A DNA stretch of 32,215 nt from Campylobacterales bacterium (GCA_016938175.1 JAFGVE010000002.1:1-32215); one strand, 5' to 3'. Counted from the first letter of the stretch, positions 23,469 through 32,215 are shown. The notes: generated by a model from the letters alone, not told the origin. Program-made: numbers and translations.

Positions 23469-24179
23469 ATGACATTTAACCAAATTAAAATGGCATTTTA
23501 TGCTACATATATAACAAACTACTATGGCTACAAACTAACAAAAGCCAATACTGCTCAAGAGAAAAAAAGAATTAGGACTGAATACTCAGATGTTTTACTA
23601 TCCAAATTAAAACTCAAAGTAAAAGTTCTTAACCCAGAAAAAATCCCATCTTCAGGTCAATTCCTTCTCGCTTCTAACCACAGAAGTGTTATAGATCCGC
23701 TTATTATAGAACTTGCAACACAAAATAGTACAATCTTTGGACACTGGATATCAAAAAAGGAGCTCTATAACTCTTTCTTTTTCGGACTTTTTGTGCGTAA
23801 TGCTGGTACTATCCTTTTAGACCGTGAAAAGTCACAAATGGGTGGCTTTTTTGCAGAGATTAAAGAAGCCGTAAAAGCAGGAGATTCTATCTACATTTTT
23901 CCGGAAGGTACTCGCAATAAAAGTCACAATGAACTTGGAGAGTTTAAAGATGGCTCACGTTTGATTGCCGTTAAAAATAGACTAGACATTCTTCCTGTAT
24001 ATATAAAAACAAATGCAGATAAAGAGCTTATGAGTTCACTTAAAGATGGTCAAGAGTTTAGAACTATAGAAGTAATCATAGGTGACATAATAAGTTACAA
24101 AGAAAAAGAGCAATCTTTGCAAGAAGCATTTTATGCACAATTTAATATTCCAAAACCTATAGAGGCCTTAAATGAATGA
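23469..24179 (+). CDS. plsC: 1-acyl-sn-glycerol-3-phosphate acyltransferase-like protein
   Basis: A 236-aa membrane-associated acyltransferase of the PlsC family making phosphatidic acid or acylating a related lysophospholipid. It has the catalytic HX4D motif NHRSVID (H71, D76), the acceptor-binding motif FPEGTRN (144-150) and the GTILLDRE segment. No extra domain is present. RBS AGGAT lies 6 nt before the ATG. Its last 8 bases overlap a 40-codon ORF. A paralogue as main PlsC elsewhere cannot be excluded, so the gene symbol is by family. Confidence 0.85.
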   Translation: MTFNQIKMAFYATYITNYYGYKLTKANTAQEKKRIRTEYSDVLLSKLKLKVKVLNPEKIPSSGQFLLASNHRSVIDPLIIELATQNSTIFGHWISKKELYNSFFFGLFVRNAGTILLDREKSQMGGFFAEIKEAVKAGDSIYIFPEGTRNKSHNELGEFKDGSRLIAVKNRLDILPVYIKTNADKELMSSLKDGQEFRTIEVIIGDIISYKEKEQSLQEAFYAQFNIPKPIEALNE

Positions 24180-24294
24180 TGAAATAAATAGAGCAGCAAG
24201 TGGTGGTGATTTTTATATTTGGATAATTACATTTTCAATTTTAGTAATTGGTGTGGCTTATTTGGCATATATAAATAAAGACATTGAAAGGTAA
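24172..24294 (+). CDS. 40-aa single-helix membrane protein
   Basis: ATG 24172 overlaps the acyltransferase end by 8 nt, with AGAGG about 8 nt upstream. The product has a polar start (MNDEINRAASGG), one strongly hydrophobic helix of about 20 residues (FYIWIITFSILVIGVAYLAY) and the charged tail INKDIER, so it would sit in the inner membrane. It is followed directly by a terminator hairpin, which supports a true gene end. No family is recognised; coupling suggests a partner role with the acyltransferase or in lipid metabolism. Confidence 0.6.
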   Translation: MNDEINRAASGGDFYIWIITFSILVIGVAYLAYINKDIER

Positions 24295-24296
24295 AT

Positions 24297-24323
24297 CTCT
24301 CAACCTAAGTTGAGAGTTTGTAT
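24297..24323 (+). terminator. Terminator after the 40-aa gene
   Basis: CTCTCAAC (24297-24304) and GTTGAGAG (24309-24316) form a perfect 8-bp stem with a CTAA loop, followed by TTTGTAT. It begins 2 nt after the stop codon at 24294 and closes the unit that starts at 22405. Confidence 0.65.
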
Positions 24324-24457
24324 ATCACTGAATCAGTAAAAGGATATACAAGGAGAATCGTAAGTAAGATTATAGTGCTAAATAGTTACAAAAGTGTTAA
24401 TTGATATTTATGTAACTTTAGTTATCATAGTTAATTATTACACTATTAGGAATAGAT

Positions 24458-24751
24458 ATGAAAAAATGTACGTCACTTGAAGAAGTTAGAGAAGAAATTG
24501 ACATTATAGATACAAAACTCGTTGAGCTTATTTCAGAGCGAAGTCATTTGGTACGTCAAGCAGCAAGTTTTAAAAAAAGTATTGACGAAGTAAAAGCTGC
24601 AGATAGAATAGAGTATATTCTACAAAAAAGACGTCATCAGGCAATAGCACTTGGTATCAATCCAAACATGATTGCTGAGTTATTTACTATTATGATTGAC
24701 GAAATGGTTGAGATGGAAATTGCAGAGTTTAGAAATGCTGATGTATTCTAA
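24458..24751 (+). CDS. Chorismate mutase, AroQ class (stand-alone)
   Basis: A 97-aa all-helical protein converting chorismate to prephenate. It begins EEVREEIDIIDTKLVELISERSHLV, with R11 and R28 matching the active-site arginines of the E. coli AroQ domain, then K39/K40, AADR with R50, and the C-terminal helix MIDEMVEMEIAEF. The size is that of the single-domain form. Some residues resemble PchB (isochorismate-pyruvate lyase), so that activity is a less likely alternative. It stands alone, behind a 163-nt spacer, and faces the ribosomal cluster convergently. Confidence 0.85.
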   Translation: MKKCTSLEEVREEIDIIDTKLVELISERSHLVRQAASFKKSIDEVKAADRIEYILQKRRHQAIALGINPNMIAELFTIMIDEMVEMEIAEFRNADVF

Positions 24752-24774
24752 ACTCTACTAAAAGAAAGAGATTT

Positions 24775-24993
24775 TTACTTATATCTATAAGTAATTCGTC
24801 CTTTATCAAGAGAATATGGAGTTAACTCTAGTTTCACTTTATCACCTGGAAGAATTTTGATGTAATGCATTCTCATTTTTCCAGCAATATGACATAAAAT
24901 AATATGTCCATTTTCTAATTCAACACGGAAAGTTGCATTTGGTAATGCTTCAATAATCTTGCCGTCAACTTCAATAACGTCTGCTTTAGCCAT
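24775..24993 (-). CDS. infA: Translation initiation factor IF-1
   Basis: A 72-aa single S1/OB-fold protein with the usual [20 protein letters not shown] start, [20 protein letters not shown] and the [30 protein letters not shown] ending pattern. It binds the A site of the 30S subunit during initiation. It is the last gene of the leftward ribosomal run, 19 nt after map; rpmJ and the alpha operon do not follow it here. Confidence 0.98.
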   Translation of the reverse strand: MAKADVIEVDGKIIEALPNATFRVELENGHIILCHIAGKMRMHYIKILPGDKVKLELTPYSLDKGRITYRYK

Positions 24994-25012
24994 TTTTTAA
25001 GTCCTTTTTCTC

Positions 25013-25768
25013 TTAAGCAAGAGATAATATTTCAGCTTTACCGTTGATTACTGCAACAGTATGCTCATAGTGTGAACCGCGTAAACCATCGGTACTAATA
25101 ACATCCCAACCATTCTCTAAAATAACTGGTTTCGCCTCTTTTTGACAAATCATAGGCTCTATACAAAAAACCATTCCATTTTTTATTTTTGGACCAGCTT
25201 TCGCTTTTCCATCTAAATAATTTGGAATTTGTGGTTCTTCATGAGGACGTTTTCCTATACCGTGGCCACAAAAGTCTCTCAGGGGAAGATATCCTGCATC
25301 AACAATAGCACTCTGTAGTACTTCAGAAAGCTCTTTAAAACGCATCCCGTCTCTAATGGAATCAATAGCTGTATAAAGAGCATTTTTAGCGCAAGCAATA
25401 AGTGCTTCATCCTGTGCATCTATCTCACCGACACCAACTGTTATAGCAGCATCACCATACCAACCATTTAACTCTGTACCAATATCATAACCTATAATAT
25501 CACCCTCTTGGAGTCTATAGTCTGTAGGAATACCATGGATAATAACTTGATTTGGAGATGTACAAACAGCATTTGGAAAGCCATAAAGACCTTTAAAAGA
25601 TGGTTTAGCACCATGAGAACGTATATAGTCTTCTGCCATAGCATCTAGCTCTTTTAAAGATGCACCAACTTTTGTATTTGCACGTAGTAGTTCGAGTGCA
25701 CCGCCAACAATTTTGTTAGCAGCGCGTAGTTTTTCTATTTCTTCGGGTTTTCTAAGCGCGATCGCCAT
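25013..25768 (-). CDS. map: Type I methionine aminopeptidase
   Basis: A 251-aa enzyme that removes the initiator methionine. The five metal ligands are visible: D95 (YDIGTE), D106 (WYGDAA), H169 (CGHGIG), E204 (IEPM) and E235 (YEHTV), together with the substrate-contacting H79 (IIHGIP). No N-terminal zinc-finger extension, so class Ia. It lies 2 nt after secY, as in many bacteria. Confidence 0.97.
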   Translation of the reverse strand: MAIALRKPEEIEKLRAANKIVGGALELLRANTKVGASLKELDAMAEDYIRSHGAKPSFKGLYGFPNAVCTSPNQVIIHGIPTDYRLQEGDIIGYDIGTELNGWYGDAAITVGVGEIDAQDEALIACAKNALYTAIDSIRDGMRFKELSEVLQSAIVDAGYLPLRDFCGHGIGKRPHEEPQIPNYLDGKAKAGPKIKNGMVFCIEPMICQKEAKPVILENGWDVISTDGLRGSHYEHTVAVINGKAEILSLA

Positions 25769-25770
25769 TT

Positions 25771-27033
25771 TTATAAACCGGTAGCACTTAGTGTTTCATA
25801 TTTGCTCATATAAATCTGAGCCTCTATTTTTCTCATAGTATCAAGAGCAACCTGTACAACGATAAGTACAGCTGTACCACCAAAGAAGAAAGGAACACCC
25901 ATCCCCTTAATTATCATAAACGGTAGTGTTGCTACAAGTCCAAGATAAAGAGCACCTGTCACGGTCAATCTACTTGCAGTTTCATTCAGGAACTCTTTTG
26001 TAGAGTTTCCACTACGAATACCTTGAATAAATCCACCCTGACGTTTCAAATTTTCAGAAATATCTTTTGCATTAAATGTAATCGAAGCATAAAAGAATGC
26101 AAAAAAGATTACAAATACAAATGTCAAAAAGTTAAAGAAATAACTATTTGGATTTAAAAAATCAGCTATAGTTTGTACCGTAGGATTTGTACTACTTGAG
26201 AGTACAGTCATAGGGAACATTAAAATAGCAGAAGCAAAGATTACAGGAATAACACCTGCAAGGTTTACTTTAATTGGAATGTAGTTCATTACACGTTTAT
26301 TTTGGTTTGCCATCATCACTTTTTTTGCATAAATGATAGGAATACGGCGTTCACCAAGCTCAACGTAAATAATAATTGCCACTGTTCCAAGAATTAAGGC
26401 AAGAATCGCTAAAACAGTTACGAAACTCATAGCTCCTGTATTTACCATAGTTATCGTTTGACCGATAGCAGATGGAATGGCAGAGACAATTCCCGCAAAA
26501 ATAATTAAAGAAATACCGTTACCAATACCACTTTGTGTAATCTGTTCACCAATCCACATCAATAACATTGTTCCAGCTAACATAGAGATAGCAGAAAGAA
26601 GTATAAATGTATTTTGGTCAGCGAGTATTGCGCTGTTACCATTTGGTCCTGTTAAGCTCTGTAGTCCAACACTAACACCAATCGCCTGAATTACAGTAAT
26701 CACTATTGTTGCATAACGAATAATCTGCATATACTTAACCATACCATCACGCTCTTTTTTCATCTGTCCAAGCGTAGGAAAAGTTGCAGCTAGTAGTTCC
26801 ATAATAATAGAAGCTGTAATATAAGGCATAATACCAAGTGAAATTATAGATAGTCTCTCCACAGCGTTTCCACTGAACATGTTAAATAAACCAAGAGCAT
26901 CTGATTGGTGAGAGTCAAAGAAAGAAGCAATTACTGCTGTATCTACGCCTGGAACTGGCACATAAGCCAGTAGGCGGTAGATAAATAAAAACCCGATAGT
27001 AATAAGTATCTTATTAACTAGATTTTTATTCAT
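25771..27033 (-). CDS. secY: Protein translocase subunit SecY
   Basis: A 420-aa inner-membrane protein with ten predicted helices, forming the protein-conducting channel with SecE and SecG. The N-terminal helix is followed by the plug region YVPVPGVDTAVI, and typical segments include LGIMPYITASIIMEL, QSGIGNGISLIIFAGI, GERRIPIIYAKK, the C-terminal loop LKRQGGFIQGIRSG, and the TAVLIVVQVALDTMRKIEAQ ending pattern. It is 5 nt downstream of rplO, the usual spc position. Confidence 0.98.
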   Translation of the reverse strand: MNKNLVNKILITIGFLFIYRLLAYVPVPGVDTAVIASFFDSHQSDALGLFNMFSGNAVERLSIISLGIMPYITASIIMELLAATFPTLGQMKKERDGMVKYMQIIRYATIVITVIQAIGVSVGLQSLTGPNGNSAILADQNTFILLSAISMLAGTMLLMWIGEQITQSGIGNGISLIIFAGIVSAIPSAIGQTITMVNTGAMSFVTVLAILALILGTVAIIIYVELGERRIPIIYAKKVMMANQNKRVMNYIPIKVNLAGVIPVIFASAILMFPMTVLSSSTNPTVQTIADFLNPNSYFFNFLTFVFVIFFAFFYASITFNAKDISENLKRQGGFIQGIRSGNSTKEFLNETASRLTVTGALYLGLVATLPFMIIKGMGVPFFFGGTAVLIVVQVALDTMRKIEAQIYMSKYETLSATGL

Positions 27034-27038
27034 ACTAT

Positions 27039-27437
27039 TTAGTTACCTGTAGTAGTAACGTTTTCGTCTTTGATTTTCGAAGCTAAATCTTTTGCAGTAG
27101 CTCCTACTAGTTTTACTTTAGTAACTGATGTACTCATTTTATGAACACTGTGAATTGACTCGATAGTGATCTCAGCAAGTTCTGCAACTGCTTTAATTTT
27201 AGTAACATTAATTACATAAGGTTTTACTACTCTAGAAGCAAAACCTATTTTAGGTAAACGTTTTGCAAGTGGTTGTTGACCACCCTCAAAGTTTCTTTTT
27301 CTTTTATAACCAGTACGAGATTTTTGACCTTTTTGCCCACGAGCAGCAGTCTTACCTGTACCTGAACCTTGACCACGTCCAACACGCTTACGTGAAGCCG
27401 TTGAACCCTCTGCAGGTGTTAAGTTTTCAATACCCAT
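27039..27437 (-). CDS. rplO: Ribosomal protein L15 (uL15)
   Basis: A 132-aa 50S protein with the basic Gly/Arg-rich N-terminal extension ([20 protein letters not shown]) and [17 protein letters not shown]. It directly follows rpsE with a 3-nt gap. The place normally held by rpmD (L30) between them is empty, as recalled for Helicobacter and Campylobacter. Confidence 0.97.
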   Translation of the reverse strand: MGIENLTPAEGSTASRKRVGRGQGSGTGKTAARGQKGQKSRTGYKRKRNFEGGQQPLAKRLPKIGFASRVVKPYVINVTKIKAVAELAEITIESIHSVHKMSTSVTKVKLVGATAKDLASKIKDENVTTTGN

Positions 27438-27440
27438 TTC

Positions 27441-27884
27441 TTATCCTTTTATACGAGAAAGTGCTTCAACTGTAGCACGTACTAGTGTATTTGGATTGTT
27501 TGAACCGATAGATTTTGTAAGAATGTCTTGAATTCCTGCAAGCTCTAGAACTGGACGAGCAGCTCCACCGGCGATAACACCCGTACCCTCAGATGCTGGC
27601 TTAAGTAAAACACGTGAAGCATTATACTTATGCTCAATATCGTGAGCGATAGTTGAACCTTTGATTTTAACAGTTGTTAGGTTTTTAAATGCATTATCAA
27701 CAGCTTTGCTAATTGCATCTGGAACCTCTTTAGCTTTACCAACACCGTATCCGATAGTACCGTTTTTGTTACCAACAACAATAAGGGCAGTAAAACGGAA
27801 ACGTCTACCACCTTTTACAACTTTAGTAACACGACCAATATTTACGATTGATTCTTCGAAATCGTCTCTATTAATTTCCATCAT
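27441..27884 (-). CDS. rpsE: Ribosomal protein S5 (uS5)
   Basis: A 147-aa 30S protein with the N-terminal dsRNA-binding-like half ([29 protein letters not shown]) and the C-terminal half ([35 protein letters not shown]). It helps translational accuracy and mRNA unwinding at the entry channel. The start is ATG 27884 or the adjacent ATG 27881. Confidence 0.97.
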   Translation of the reverse strand: MMEINRDDFEESIVNIGRVTKVVKGGRRFRFTALIVVGNKNGTIGYGVGKAKEVPDAISKAVDNAFKNLTTVKIKGSTIAHDIEHKYNASRVLLKPASEGTGVIAGGAARPVLELAGIQDILTKSIGSNNPNTLVRATVEALSRIKG

Positions 27885-27891
27885 GTCTCCC

Positions 27892-28248
27892 TTAGAACTT
27901 TATTTCGTTAGCACGAAGTGATTCACCAAACGCAGCGATAACACCGTGGTACTGGTAACCATTACGGTCAAAAACGATTTCATTGATGTTAGTAGCTTTA
28001 AGTGTTGCAGCAAATGCCTCACCTAATGCAGTAGCACCTTCTTTGTTTGCTTTATTACCCGTTGTTTTAGAGTTAAGAGCACATAATGTTGTTCCAGTAA
28101 CATCATCAATAGCCTGTACACTTATATAACGGTTTGACTTAAATACAGAAACACGAGGAAGTGTAGCACAACCAGATATTTTTGCACGAATACGTAGCTT
28201 ACGCTTTAAACGGTTAGCTACTTTATTTTTTAATACTTTCGCATTCAT
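27892..28248 (-). CDS. rplR: Ribosomal protein L18 (uL18)
   Basis: A 118-aa 50S protein that binds 5S rRNA. It shows the basic N-terminal region [34 protein letters not shown] and the ending [20 protein letters not shown]. It sits 7 nt before rpsE in the conserved spc order. Confidence 0.97.
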   Translation of the reverse strand: MNAKVLKNKVANRLKRKLRIRAKISGCATLPRVSVFKSNRYISVQAIDDVTGTTLCALNSKTTGNKANKEGATALGEAFAATLKATNINEIVFDRNGYQYHGVIAAFGESLRANEIKF

Positions 28249-28264
28249 TATCTAATGCCCTCCC

Positions 28265-28801
28265 TTACTTCTTAGCAGTTTTACCGGCTTTACGCACGAT
28301 ATGCTCTTCCATGTATTTAACACCTTTACCTTTATATGGTTCTGGTGGACGGAAACTTCTAATTTTTGCTGCAGCAGAACCTAGAAGTTGTTTGTCATGA
28401 CTCTTAAGAGTAATAACATTTTTCTCAACAGTAGCTTCTAGACCATCAACTAACTCATAATTAATGTCATGTGAATAACCAAGTTGAAGGTTAAGAACAT
28501 TACCTTGTACAGCTGCTCTATATCCAACACCGTTGATTTCAAGTTGTTTAGTAAAACCTTCACTTAAACCTGTAACAATATTTGCTGCAAGCGCTCTATA
28601 AGTTCCCCAGAAAGCTTTATGCTCACGAGACTCAGAAAGGTTTTTAAAAGTAAGTGTATTCCCTTCAACAGTGAAAGCAACGTTACCTTTAGTATCTAAA
28701 TCAACACTTCTCTTACCTTTTGAAAAAGTAATAACATCCTCATTTGTACTTACAGTAATATCTGAAGCGAATTCTACTGGTGCTTTTCCAATTCTTGACA
28801 T
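28265..28801 (-). CDS. rplF: Ribosomal protein L6 (uL6)
   Basis: A 178-aa 50S protein with the two-fold repeated RNA-binding domain: MSRIGKAPVEF at the start, GLSEGFTKQLEINGVGYRA in the middle and the signature FRPPEPYKGKGVKYMEE (about 150-166). It lies near the factor-binding site. It follows rpsH by 12 nt. Confidence 0.98.
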   Translation of the reverse strand: MSRIGKAPVEFASDITVSTNEDVITFSKGKRSVDLDTKGNVAFTVEGNTLTFKNLSESREHKAFWGTYRALAANIVTGLSEGFTKQLEINGVGYRAAVQGNVLNLQLGYSHDINYELVDGLEATVEKNVITLKSHDKQLLGSAAAKIRSFRPPEPYKGKGVKYMEEHIVRKAGKTAKK

Positions 28802-28813
28802 GCTATTCCCCTC

Positions 28814-29212
28814 CTACCAAACTGTACACATAACTTCGCCACCAATGCCAAGCTCATAAGCTTTGTCATTTGGTAAAACGCCGCGTGATGTACTAATAAT
28901 AATAGTTCCGTAACCATTTTTGAAACGTTTAATTTCATCTTTACCTTTGTAAACACGTCTACCAGGTTTTGAAATTCTTTTCATTTCATTGATTACAGTT
29001 TTACCGTTTTCGTCATACTTAAGTACAACTTTAATAGTCTTTTTAACGCCTTCTTCAACAACGTTACAAGACTCTAAGTAACCTTTTTCTACTAAGATAT
29101 TTGCTAATGCTTCAACACTTTTTGAGTGAACTAAAGTAGTAACTGGTAATCTTCTCATACCTGCATTACGAACACGAGTTAACGCGTCTGATACTAGATC
29201 ATTAATTGCCAT
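28814..29212 (-). CDS. rpsH: Ribosomal protein S8 (uS8)
   Basis: A 132-aa 30S protein starting [17 protein letters not shown], with [12 protein letters not shown] and the C-terminal [17 protein letters not shown] and GGEVMCTVW. In E. coli S8 represses its own operon by binding the mRNA. Here rpsH is preceded by a 72-nt leader, the largest gap in the ribosomal run, unlike the tight spacing elsewhere. Confidence 0.97.
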   Translation of the reverse strand: MAINDLVSDALTRVRNAGMRRLPVTTLVHSKSVEALANILVEKGYLESCNVVEEGVKKTIKVVLKYDENGKTVINEMKRISKPGRRVYKGKDEIKRFKNGYGTIIISTSRGVLPNDKAYELGIGGEVMCTVW

Positions 29213-29284
29213 TTATTTTTCCTTGACTTTGGTAAATACCTCGAGCAAGCTCTAGATATAAACGAATAATTAGTAGTTTCCAGC
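29213..29284 (-). other. 72-nt intergenic leader before rpsH
   Basis: This is the only sizeable gap in the ribosomal run, where other gaps are 1 to 19 nt. On the minus strand it contains short self-complementary pieces (GAGCTTGCTC, GGTATTTACC) and AAGGA before rpsH. It might hold an S8 feedback site or an internal promoter; no convincing fold or consensus is visible. Confidence 0.3.
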
Positions 29285-29470
29285 TTACCAGCTAGACTTT
29301 CTAACACCTGGGATCATTCCCTCATTTGCCATTTTTCTAAAACAGATACGACAGATTCCAAAATCTCTGATTACAGAGTGTGGACGTCCACAGATTTGAC
29401 ATCTTGTGTATGCACGTACAGCGTATTTTGGAGTTCTTTTCGCTTTTGCTATCATTGACTTTTTAGCCAT
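29285..29470 (-). CDS. rpsN: Ribosomal protein S14, zinc-binding type (uS14)
   Basis: A 61-aa 30S protein of the short type with the four zinc cysteines C24, C27, C40 and C43 (CQICG and CRICF), unlike the 101-aa Cys-free E. coli form. It ends [11 protein letters not shown]. The start overlaps the rplE end by 8 nt. As a zinc-dependent ribosomal protein it links translation with zinc supply, of interest next to the putative zinc locus in the same window. Confidence 0.97.
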   Translation of the reverse strand: MAKKSMIAKAKRTPKYAVRAYTRCQICGRPHSVIRDFGICRICFRKMANEGMIPGVRKSSW

Positions 29471-30014
29471 TGTTACTTCCTTTTGTGAAAGGCATTCCCA
29501 TTTTCTCTAAAAGAGTAAACGCAGCCTTGTCTGAATCAGCAGTTGTAACTACAGTGATGTTCATACCATGAATTTGCATGATTGAATCGTAGCTAATCTC
29601 TGGGAAAATTAGTTGCTCTAAAAGACCGAAGTTATAGTTACCACGACCATCAAAACCATTTCTTGGAACACCACGGAAGTCTTTCACACGTGGAAGTGCT
29701 ATAGACACAAGGCGGTCAAGAAAGTTATACATATTTTCACCACGAAGAGTAACACGTACACCAACTGGCATACCTTCACGTACTTTAAAACCTGCAACAG
29801 ACTTTTTAGCAATTACTGTAGATGCTTTTTGCCCAGCGATCTTAGTAATAGTATCTTCAATGTTTTGAATTAACTTATTGTCTTTCATTGCAAAACCAGC
29901 ACCTACAGATATAACAATCTTGTCAATCTTTGGTGTTTGCATAGGATTTTTAATTCCTAGCTCAGCTTGCAACTCAGATTTTAAAGCCGTATATTTATCT
30001 TTAAAACGAGCCAT
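29463..30014 (-). CDS. rplE: Ribosomal protein L5 (uL5)
   Basis: A 183-aa 50S protein binding 5S rRNA and the P-site tRNA. Typical parts are [55 protein letters not shown] and [10 protein letters not shown]. It overlaps rpsN by 8 nt and follows rplX by 4 nt. Confidence 0.98.
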   Translation of the reverse strand: MARFKDKYTALKSELQAELGIKNPMQTPKIDKIVISVGAGFAMKDNKLIQNIEDTITKIAGQKASTVIAKKSVAGFKVREGMPVGVRVTLRGENMYNFLDRLVSIALPRVKDFRGVPRNGFDGRGNYNFGLLEQLIFPEISYDSIMQIHGMNITVVTTADSDKAAFTLLEKMGMPFTKGSNNG

Positions 30015-30018
30015 CTAC

Positions 30019-30249
30019 TTATGCCTCCACTTTTCTAACATTAGAAACATCAATTGGCATCTCTTTATTCACATGACCGCCTTTTGTGTTCTCTTCAGTT
30101 GGTTTAACAGCTTTCTTAGCTATTTTACAACCCTCTACGATAACTTTGTTTTTCTTTGGCATTACTGCTAAAACAGTAGCCTTAGTTCCTTTGTCATCTC
30201 CAGCGATAATTTCTACAGTATCGCCCTTTTTAAAATTAAACTTTGCCAT
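30019..30249 (-). CDS. rplX: Ribosomal protein L24 (uL24)
   Basis: A 76-aa 50S assembly-initiating protein with a KOW motif (FKKGDTVEIIAGDDKGTKATV) at the N-terminus, then NKVIVEGCKIAKKAVKP. It is shorter than E. coli L24 (104) but normal for this group. The start overlaps the rplN stop by 1 nt. Confidence 0.97.
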   Translation of the reverse strand: MAKFNFKKGDTVEIIAGDDKGTKATVLAVMPKKNKVIVEGCKIAKKAVKPTEENTKGGHVNKEMPIDVSNVRKVEA

Positions 30250-30617
30250 TAAACAACCTCCGGTGCAAGAGATACGATTTTCATAAATCCAGCATAACGC
30301 ACTTCACGACCAACAGGACCGAAAATACGAGTACCGATAGGCTCTCTCTTGTCATCTAGAATAACAGCTGCATTGTCATCGAAACGAATCAATGAACCAT
30401 TTTCACGTTGAACTTCTTTGTGAGTTCTAACGATAACAGCTTTTACAACCTTACCTTTTTTTACTTTAGCAGTTGGAGTAGCTTTTTTAACAGAAGCGAT
30501 AATTACATCACCAACAGTTGCATAGCGACGTTTTGAACCACCAAGTACCTTAATACACATGATCTCTTTTGCACCTGTATTATCAGCTACATTTAAACGC
30601 GTAAAACTTTGGATCAT
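30249..30617 (-). CDS. rplN: Ribosomal protein L14 (uL14)
   Basis: A 122-aa 50S protein with the canonical [19 protein letters not shown] start, [12 protein letters not shown], the [24 protein letters not shown] signature and the ending [10 protein letters not shown]. It forms part of the bridge to the 30S subunit. It overlaps rpsQ and rplX by 1 nt each. Confidence 0.98.
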   Translation of the reverse strand: MIQSFTRLNVADNTGAKEIMCIKVLGGSKRRYATVGDVIIASVKKATPTAKVKKGKVVKAVIVRTHKEVQRENGSLIRFDDNAAVILDDKREPIGTRIFGPVGREVRYAGFMKIVSLAPEVV

Positions 30618-30865
30618 TATTCTGCTCCTGAAACTACAGTTTTAAGTCTAAATGATTTAGTCTTAGACATTGGACGACACTCGATTGCGATAATCTCATC
30701 TCCAACTTTTACTTCATTACGCTCATCGTGTACTAAGTACTTTTTAAAGCGCTTCACAACTTTGTGGTAACGTGGGTGCATTACACGACGCTCAACAACG
30801 ATTGTTACTGTTTTGTCACCTGCAATTTTTACTACGTTACCTTGAATTTCACGTTTGTGTGTCAT
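30617..30865 (-). CDS. rpsQ: Ribosomal protein S17 (uS17)
   Basis: An 82-aa OB-fold 30S primary binding protein. It has the family pattern [40 protein letters not shown] and [20 protein letters not shown]. It follows rpmC by 9 nt and overlaps rplN by 1 nt. Confidence 0.97.
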   Translation of the reverse strand: MTHKREIQGNVVKIAGDKTVTIVVERRVMHPRYHKVVKRFKKYLVHDERNEVKVGDEIIAIECRPMSKTKSFRLKTVVSGAE

Positions 30866-30874
30866 TGCCAGCTC

Positions 30875-31063
30875 CTAGTTCGTCGCTGCTGTAATAGCAG
30901 TGTTGATTCTTGCAATATCTTTTTTAGCTACTTTAAGTTCGCTAGTGTTTTGAAGTTGCATCATCTTTTGTTTAATTTTTAAAGTAAACAATTCAGTTTT
31001 TTTCTCTTTAAGCATTGCGTTAAGCTCTGCTACTGTTTTACCAGTTAAATCAGAATATTTCAT
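30875..31063 (-). CDS. rpmC: Ribosomal protein L29 (uL29)
   Basis: A 62-aa helical 50S protein at the exit tunnel, where it helps contact trigger factor and SRP. It begins [20 protein letters not shown], has [26 protein letters not shown], and its start overlaps the rplP end by 14 nt. Confidence 0.96.
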   Translation of the reverse strand: MKYSDLTGKTVAELNAMLKEKKTELFTLKIKQKMMQLQNTSELKVAKKDIARINTAITAATN

Positions 31064-31475
31064 TGTTCATCTCCGCAGTAATTATTTTACATTTAAACGG
31101 TAATTTGTGAATTGCAAGAGTTAACGCTTCACGAGCAAGCTCTTCAGGTACACCACCCATTTCAAATATAATACGACCTGGCTTGATGTTCATAACCCAT
31201 TTATCAACTGAACCTTTACCCTTACCCATACGAGTTTCAAGAGGTTTTGCAGTTAATGGTTTTGCAGGGAATACACGAATCCAAATCTTACCATTTCTTT
31301 TAATATGACGAGTTGCAGAGATACGAGCAGATTCTATCTGACGAGAACCGATACGACCAGCTTCAACAGCTTTAATTGCAATATCACCAAAAGCTAACTT
31401 ATAACCAGAACGAGCGTAACCACGGTTACGTCCCTTCATTACCTTACGATATTTCGTTCTTTTAGGCATTAACAT
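31050..31475 (-). CDS. rplP: Ribosomal protein L16 (uL16)
   Basis: A 141-aa 50S protein near the A site. The start [19 protein letters not shown] parallels the E. coli MLQPKRTKFRK, so the first ATG (31475) is chosen over 31469. Later parts include [37 protein letters not shown] and EELAREAL. It lies 2 nt after rpsC. Confidence 0.98.
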   Translation of the reverse strand: MLMPKRTKYRKVMKGRNRGYARSGYKLAFGDIAIKAVEAGRIGSRQIESARISATRHIKRNGKIWIRVFPAKPLTAKPLETRMGKGKGSVDKWVMNIKPGRIIFEMGGVPEELAREALTLAIHKLPFKCKIITAEMNNEIF

Positions 31476-31477
31476 AA

Positions 31478-32185
31478 TTATTCAGCCTTTTCTTTTCTTG
31501 GAGCACGTTTACGAGGGCGCTCTTGTTTTTCTTCTTTTGCTTCAGCAGGAATACCTTTTGTAAGCACCTCACCTTTGAAGATCCATACTTTAACACCGAT
31601 ACAACCGTATGTAGTATGTGCTTCAGCGAAACCATAATCAATCTTAGCACGAAGAGTATGAAGTGGAACACGTCCTTCAAGATACCACTCAGTACGAGCC
31701 ATTTCAGCTCCACCAAGACGACCAGATACAGATACTTTAATACCTTTAGCACCTGAACGTTGTGCACCTTGCATAACTTTCTTCATAGCACGTCTAAACG
31801 CAACACGACGCTCTAATTGAGTCGCTACGTTTTCTGCAACAAGTTGTGCAGAAATTTGTGCTTTTTTCTCTTCTTTGATATTTACAGAAATTGTTTTACC
31901 AACAAGGTTTTGTAGAGACTCTTTAAGTTTCTCTATATCTGCACCTTTCTTACCAATGATAATACCAGGACGAGCAGCAACGATAGTAACACGAAGTCTT
32001 TTTACTGTTCTTTCAATGATGATGTTAGAAACACCAGCATAGTAAAGCTCTTTTTTAAGATAAGTTCTAATCTTGTGATCTTCACCTAAACTCTCTGGAG
32101 CAGTTTTAAAGTTTGGAAACCATCTGCTTTCCCAGTTACGGTTGATACCAAGACGTAAACCAATAGGATTAACTTTTTGACCCAT
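31478..32185 (-). CDS. rpsC: Ribosomal protein S3 (uS3)
   Basis: A 235-aa 30S protein starting [20 protein letters not shown], with the KH domain ([20 protein letters not shown], about 70-90) and the C-terminal domain ([35 protein letters not shown]). A basic Arg/Lys/Glu tail ends the protein. It helps unwind mRNA at the entry site and follows rplV by 1 nt. Confidence 0.98.
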   Translation of the reverse strand: MGQKVNPIGLRLGINRNWESRWFPNFKTAPESLGEDHKIRTYLKKELYYAGVSNIIIERTVKRLRVTIVAARPGIIIGKKGADIEKLKESLQNLVGKTISVNIKEEKKAQISAQLVAENVATQLERRVAFRRAMKKVMQGAQRSGAKGIKVSVSGRLGGAEMARTEWYLEGRVPLHTLRAKIDYGFAEAHTTYGCIGVKVWIFKGEVLTKGIPAEAKEEKQERPRKRAPRKEKAE

Positions 32186-32186
32186 A

Positions 32187-32215
32187 CTATTTACCCTCTA
32201 CTTCTACTAAGATAT
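32187..32215 (-). CDS. rplV: 3' end of ribosomal protein L22 gene (partial, cut by window edge)
   Basis: On the minus strand the last bases before rpsC read ...[12 protein letters not shown], ending at 32187, 1 nt before the rpsC ATG. Only eight codons are inside the window. The identity comes from the fixed S10 operon order (rplV before rpsC) and an L22-like beta-strand ending; the sequence alone is too short for proof. Confidence 0.65.

Noticed and set aside
31462..31767. 101-codon frame overlapping rpsC on the same strand
   Set aside because: It is out of frame with the certain rpsC gene and has no ribosomal or other resemblance.

Overview
This window looks like chromosomal DNA of a Campylobacterota species, most like Sulfurimonas or a close relative. 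The basis is AT-rich composition, short intergenic spaces, TATAAT -10 boxes with poor -35 boxes, an S10/spc ribosomal run without rpmD, MqnA (futalosine menaquinone pathway) and a family repertoire typical of that group. The taxonomic call rests on overall resemblance, not on a search. I see no phage, insertion sequence, CRISPR array or rRNA.

Layout. 1-272: tRNA-His and tRNA-Pro on the minus strand behind a near-perfect sigma70 promoter. 313-3361: a sodium-symporter-family transporter with a small abutting partner gene, then an SPFH (stomatin-like)/NfeD membrane pair. 3371-5604: thiG and a bifunctional NAD(P)HX repair enzyme. 5663-9510: a histidine-rich metal locus on the minus strand, made of a Fur-family regulator, a two-helix His/Cys membrane protein, a His-rich lipoprotein and a ZnuD-like TonB receptor; zinc uptake is the likeliest role. 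9595-10628: a membrane diguanylate cyclase gene split by a one-base frameshift at a T6 run. 10636-16072: kdsD, an RsuA/RluB pseudouridine synthase, a double HD/HD-GYP protein, rarA and malic enzyme, closely packed. 16065-18675: mqnA facing away from a moaD-moaE-moeA molybdopterin operon. 18672-20822: rnhB, an AAA ATPase, a WGR-like small protein and a Cys-tailed small protein. 20934-24751: an LMW-phosphatase-fold protein lacking all its catalytic residues, an outer-membrane barrel, a non-coding stretch, an S1-domain CvfB-like protein, a broken small ORF, plsC, a 40-aa membrane protein and a stand-alone chorismate mutase. 24775-32215: the S10/spc ribosomal cluster read leftward, from infA (promoter-distal) to the tail of rplV at the right edge.

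The most unusual piece is the stretch 22048-22404. It holds two Fur-box-like 15-mers around a TATAAT promoter, a very strong Shine-Dalgarno, an 18-codon ORF and alternative 3' hairpins: a candidate Fur-controlled micro-peptide or dual-function RNA that ordinary gene finding would miss. The second locus worth attention is the His-rich Fur-family/TonB cluster. The third is the pseudo-phosphatase (Cys to Ser, Arg to Gln, Asp to Asn) divergent from the Cys-tailed protein.
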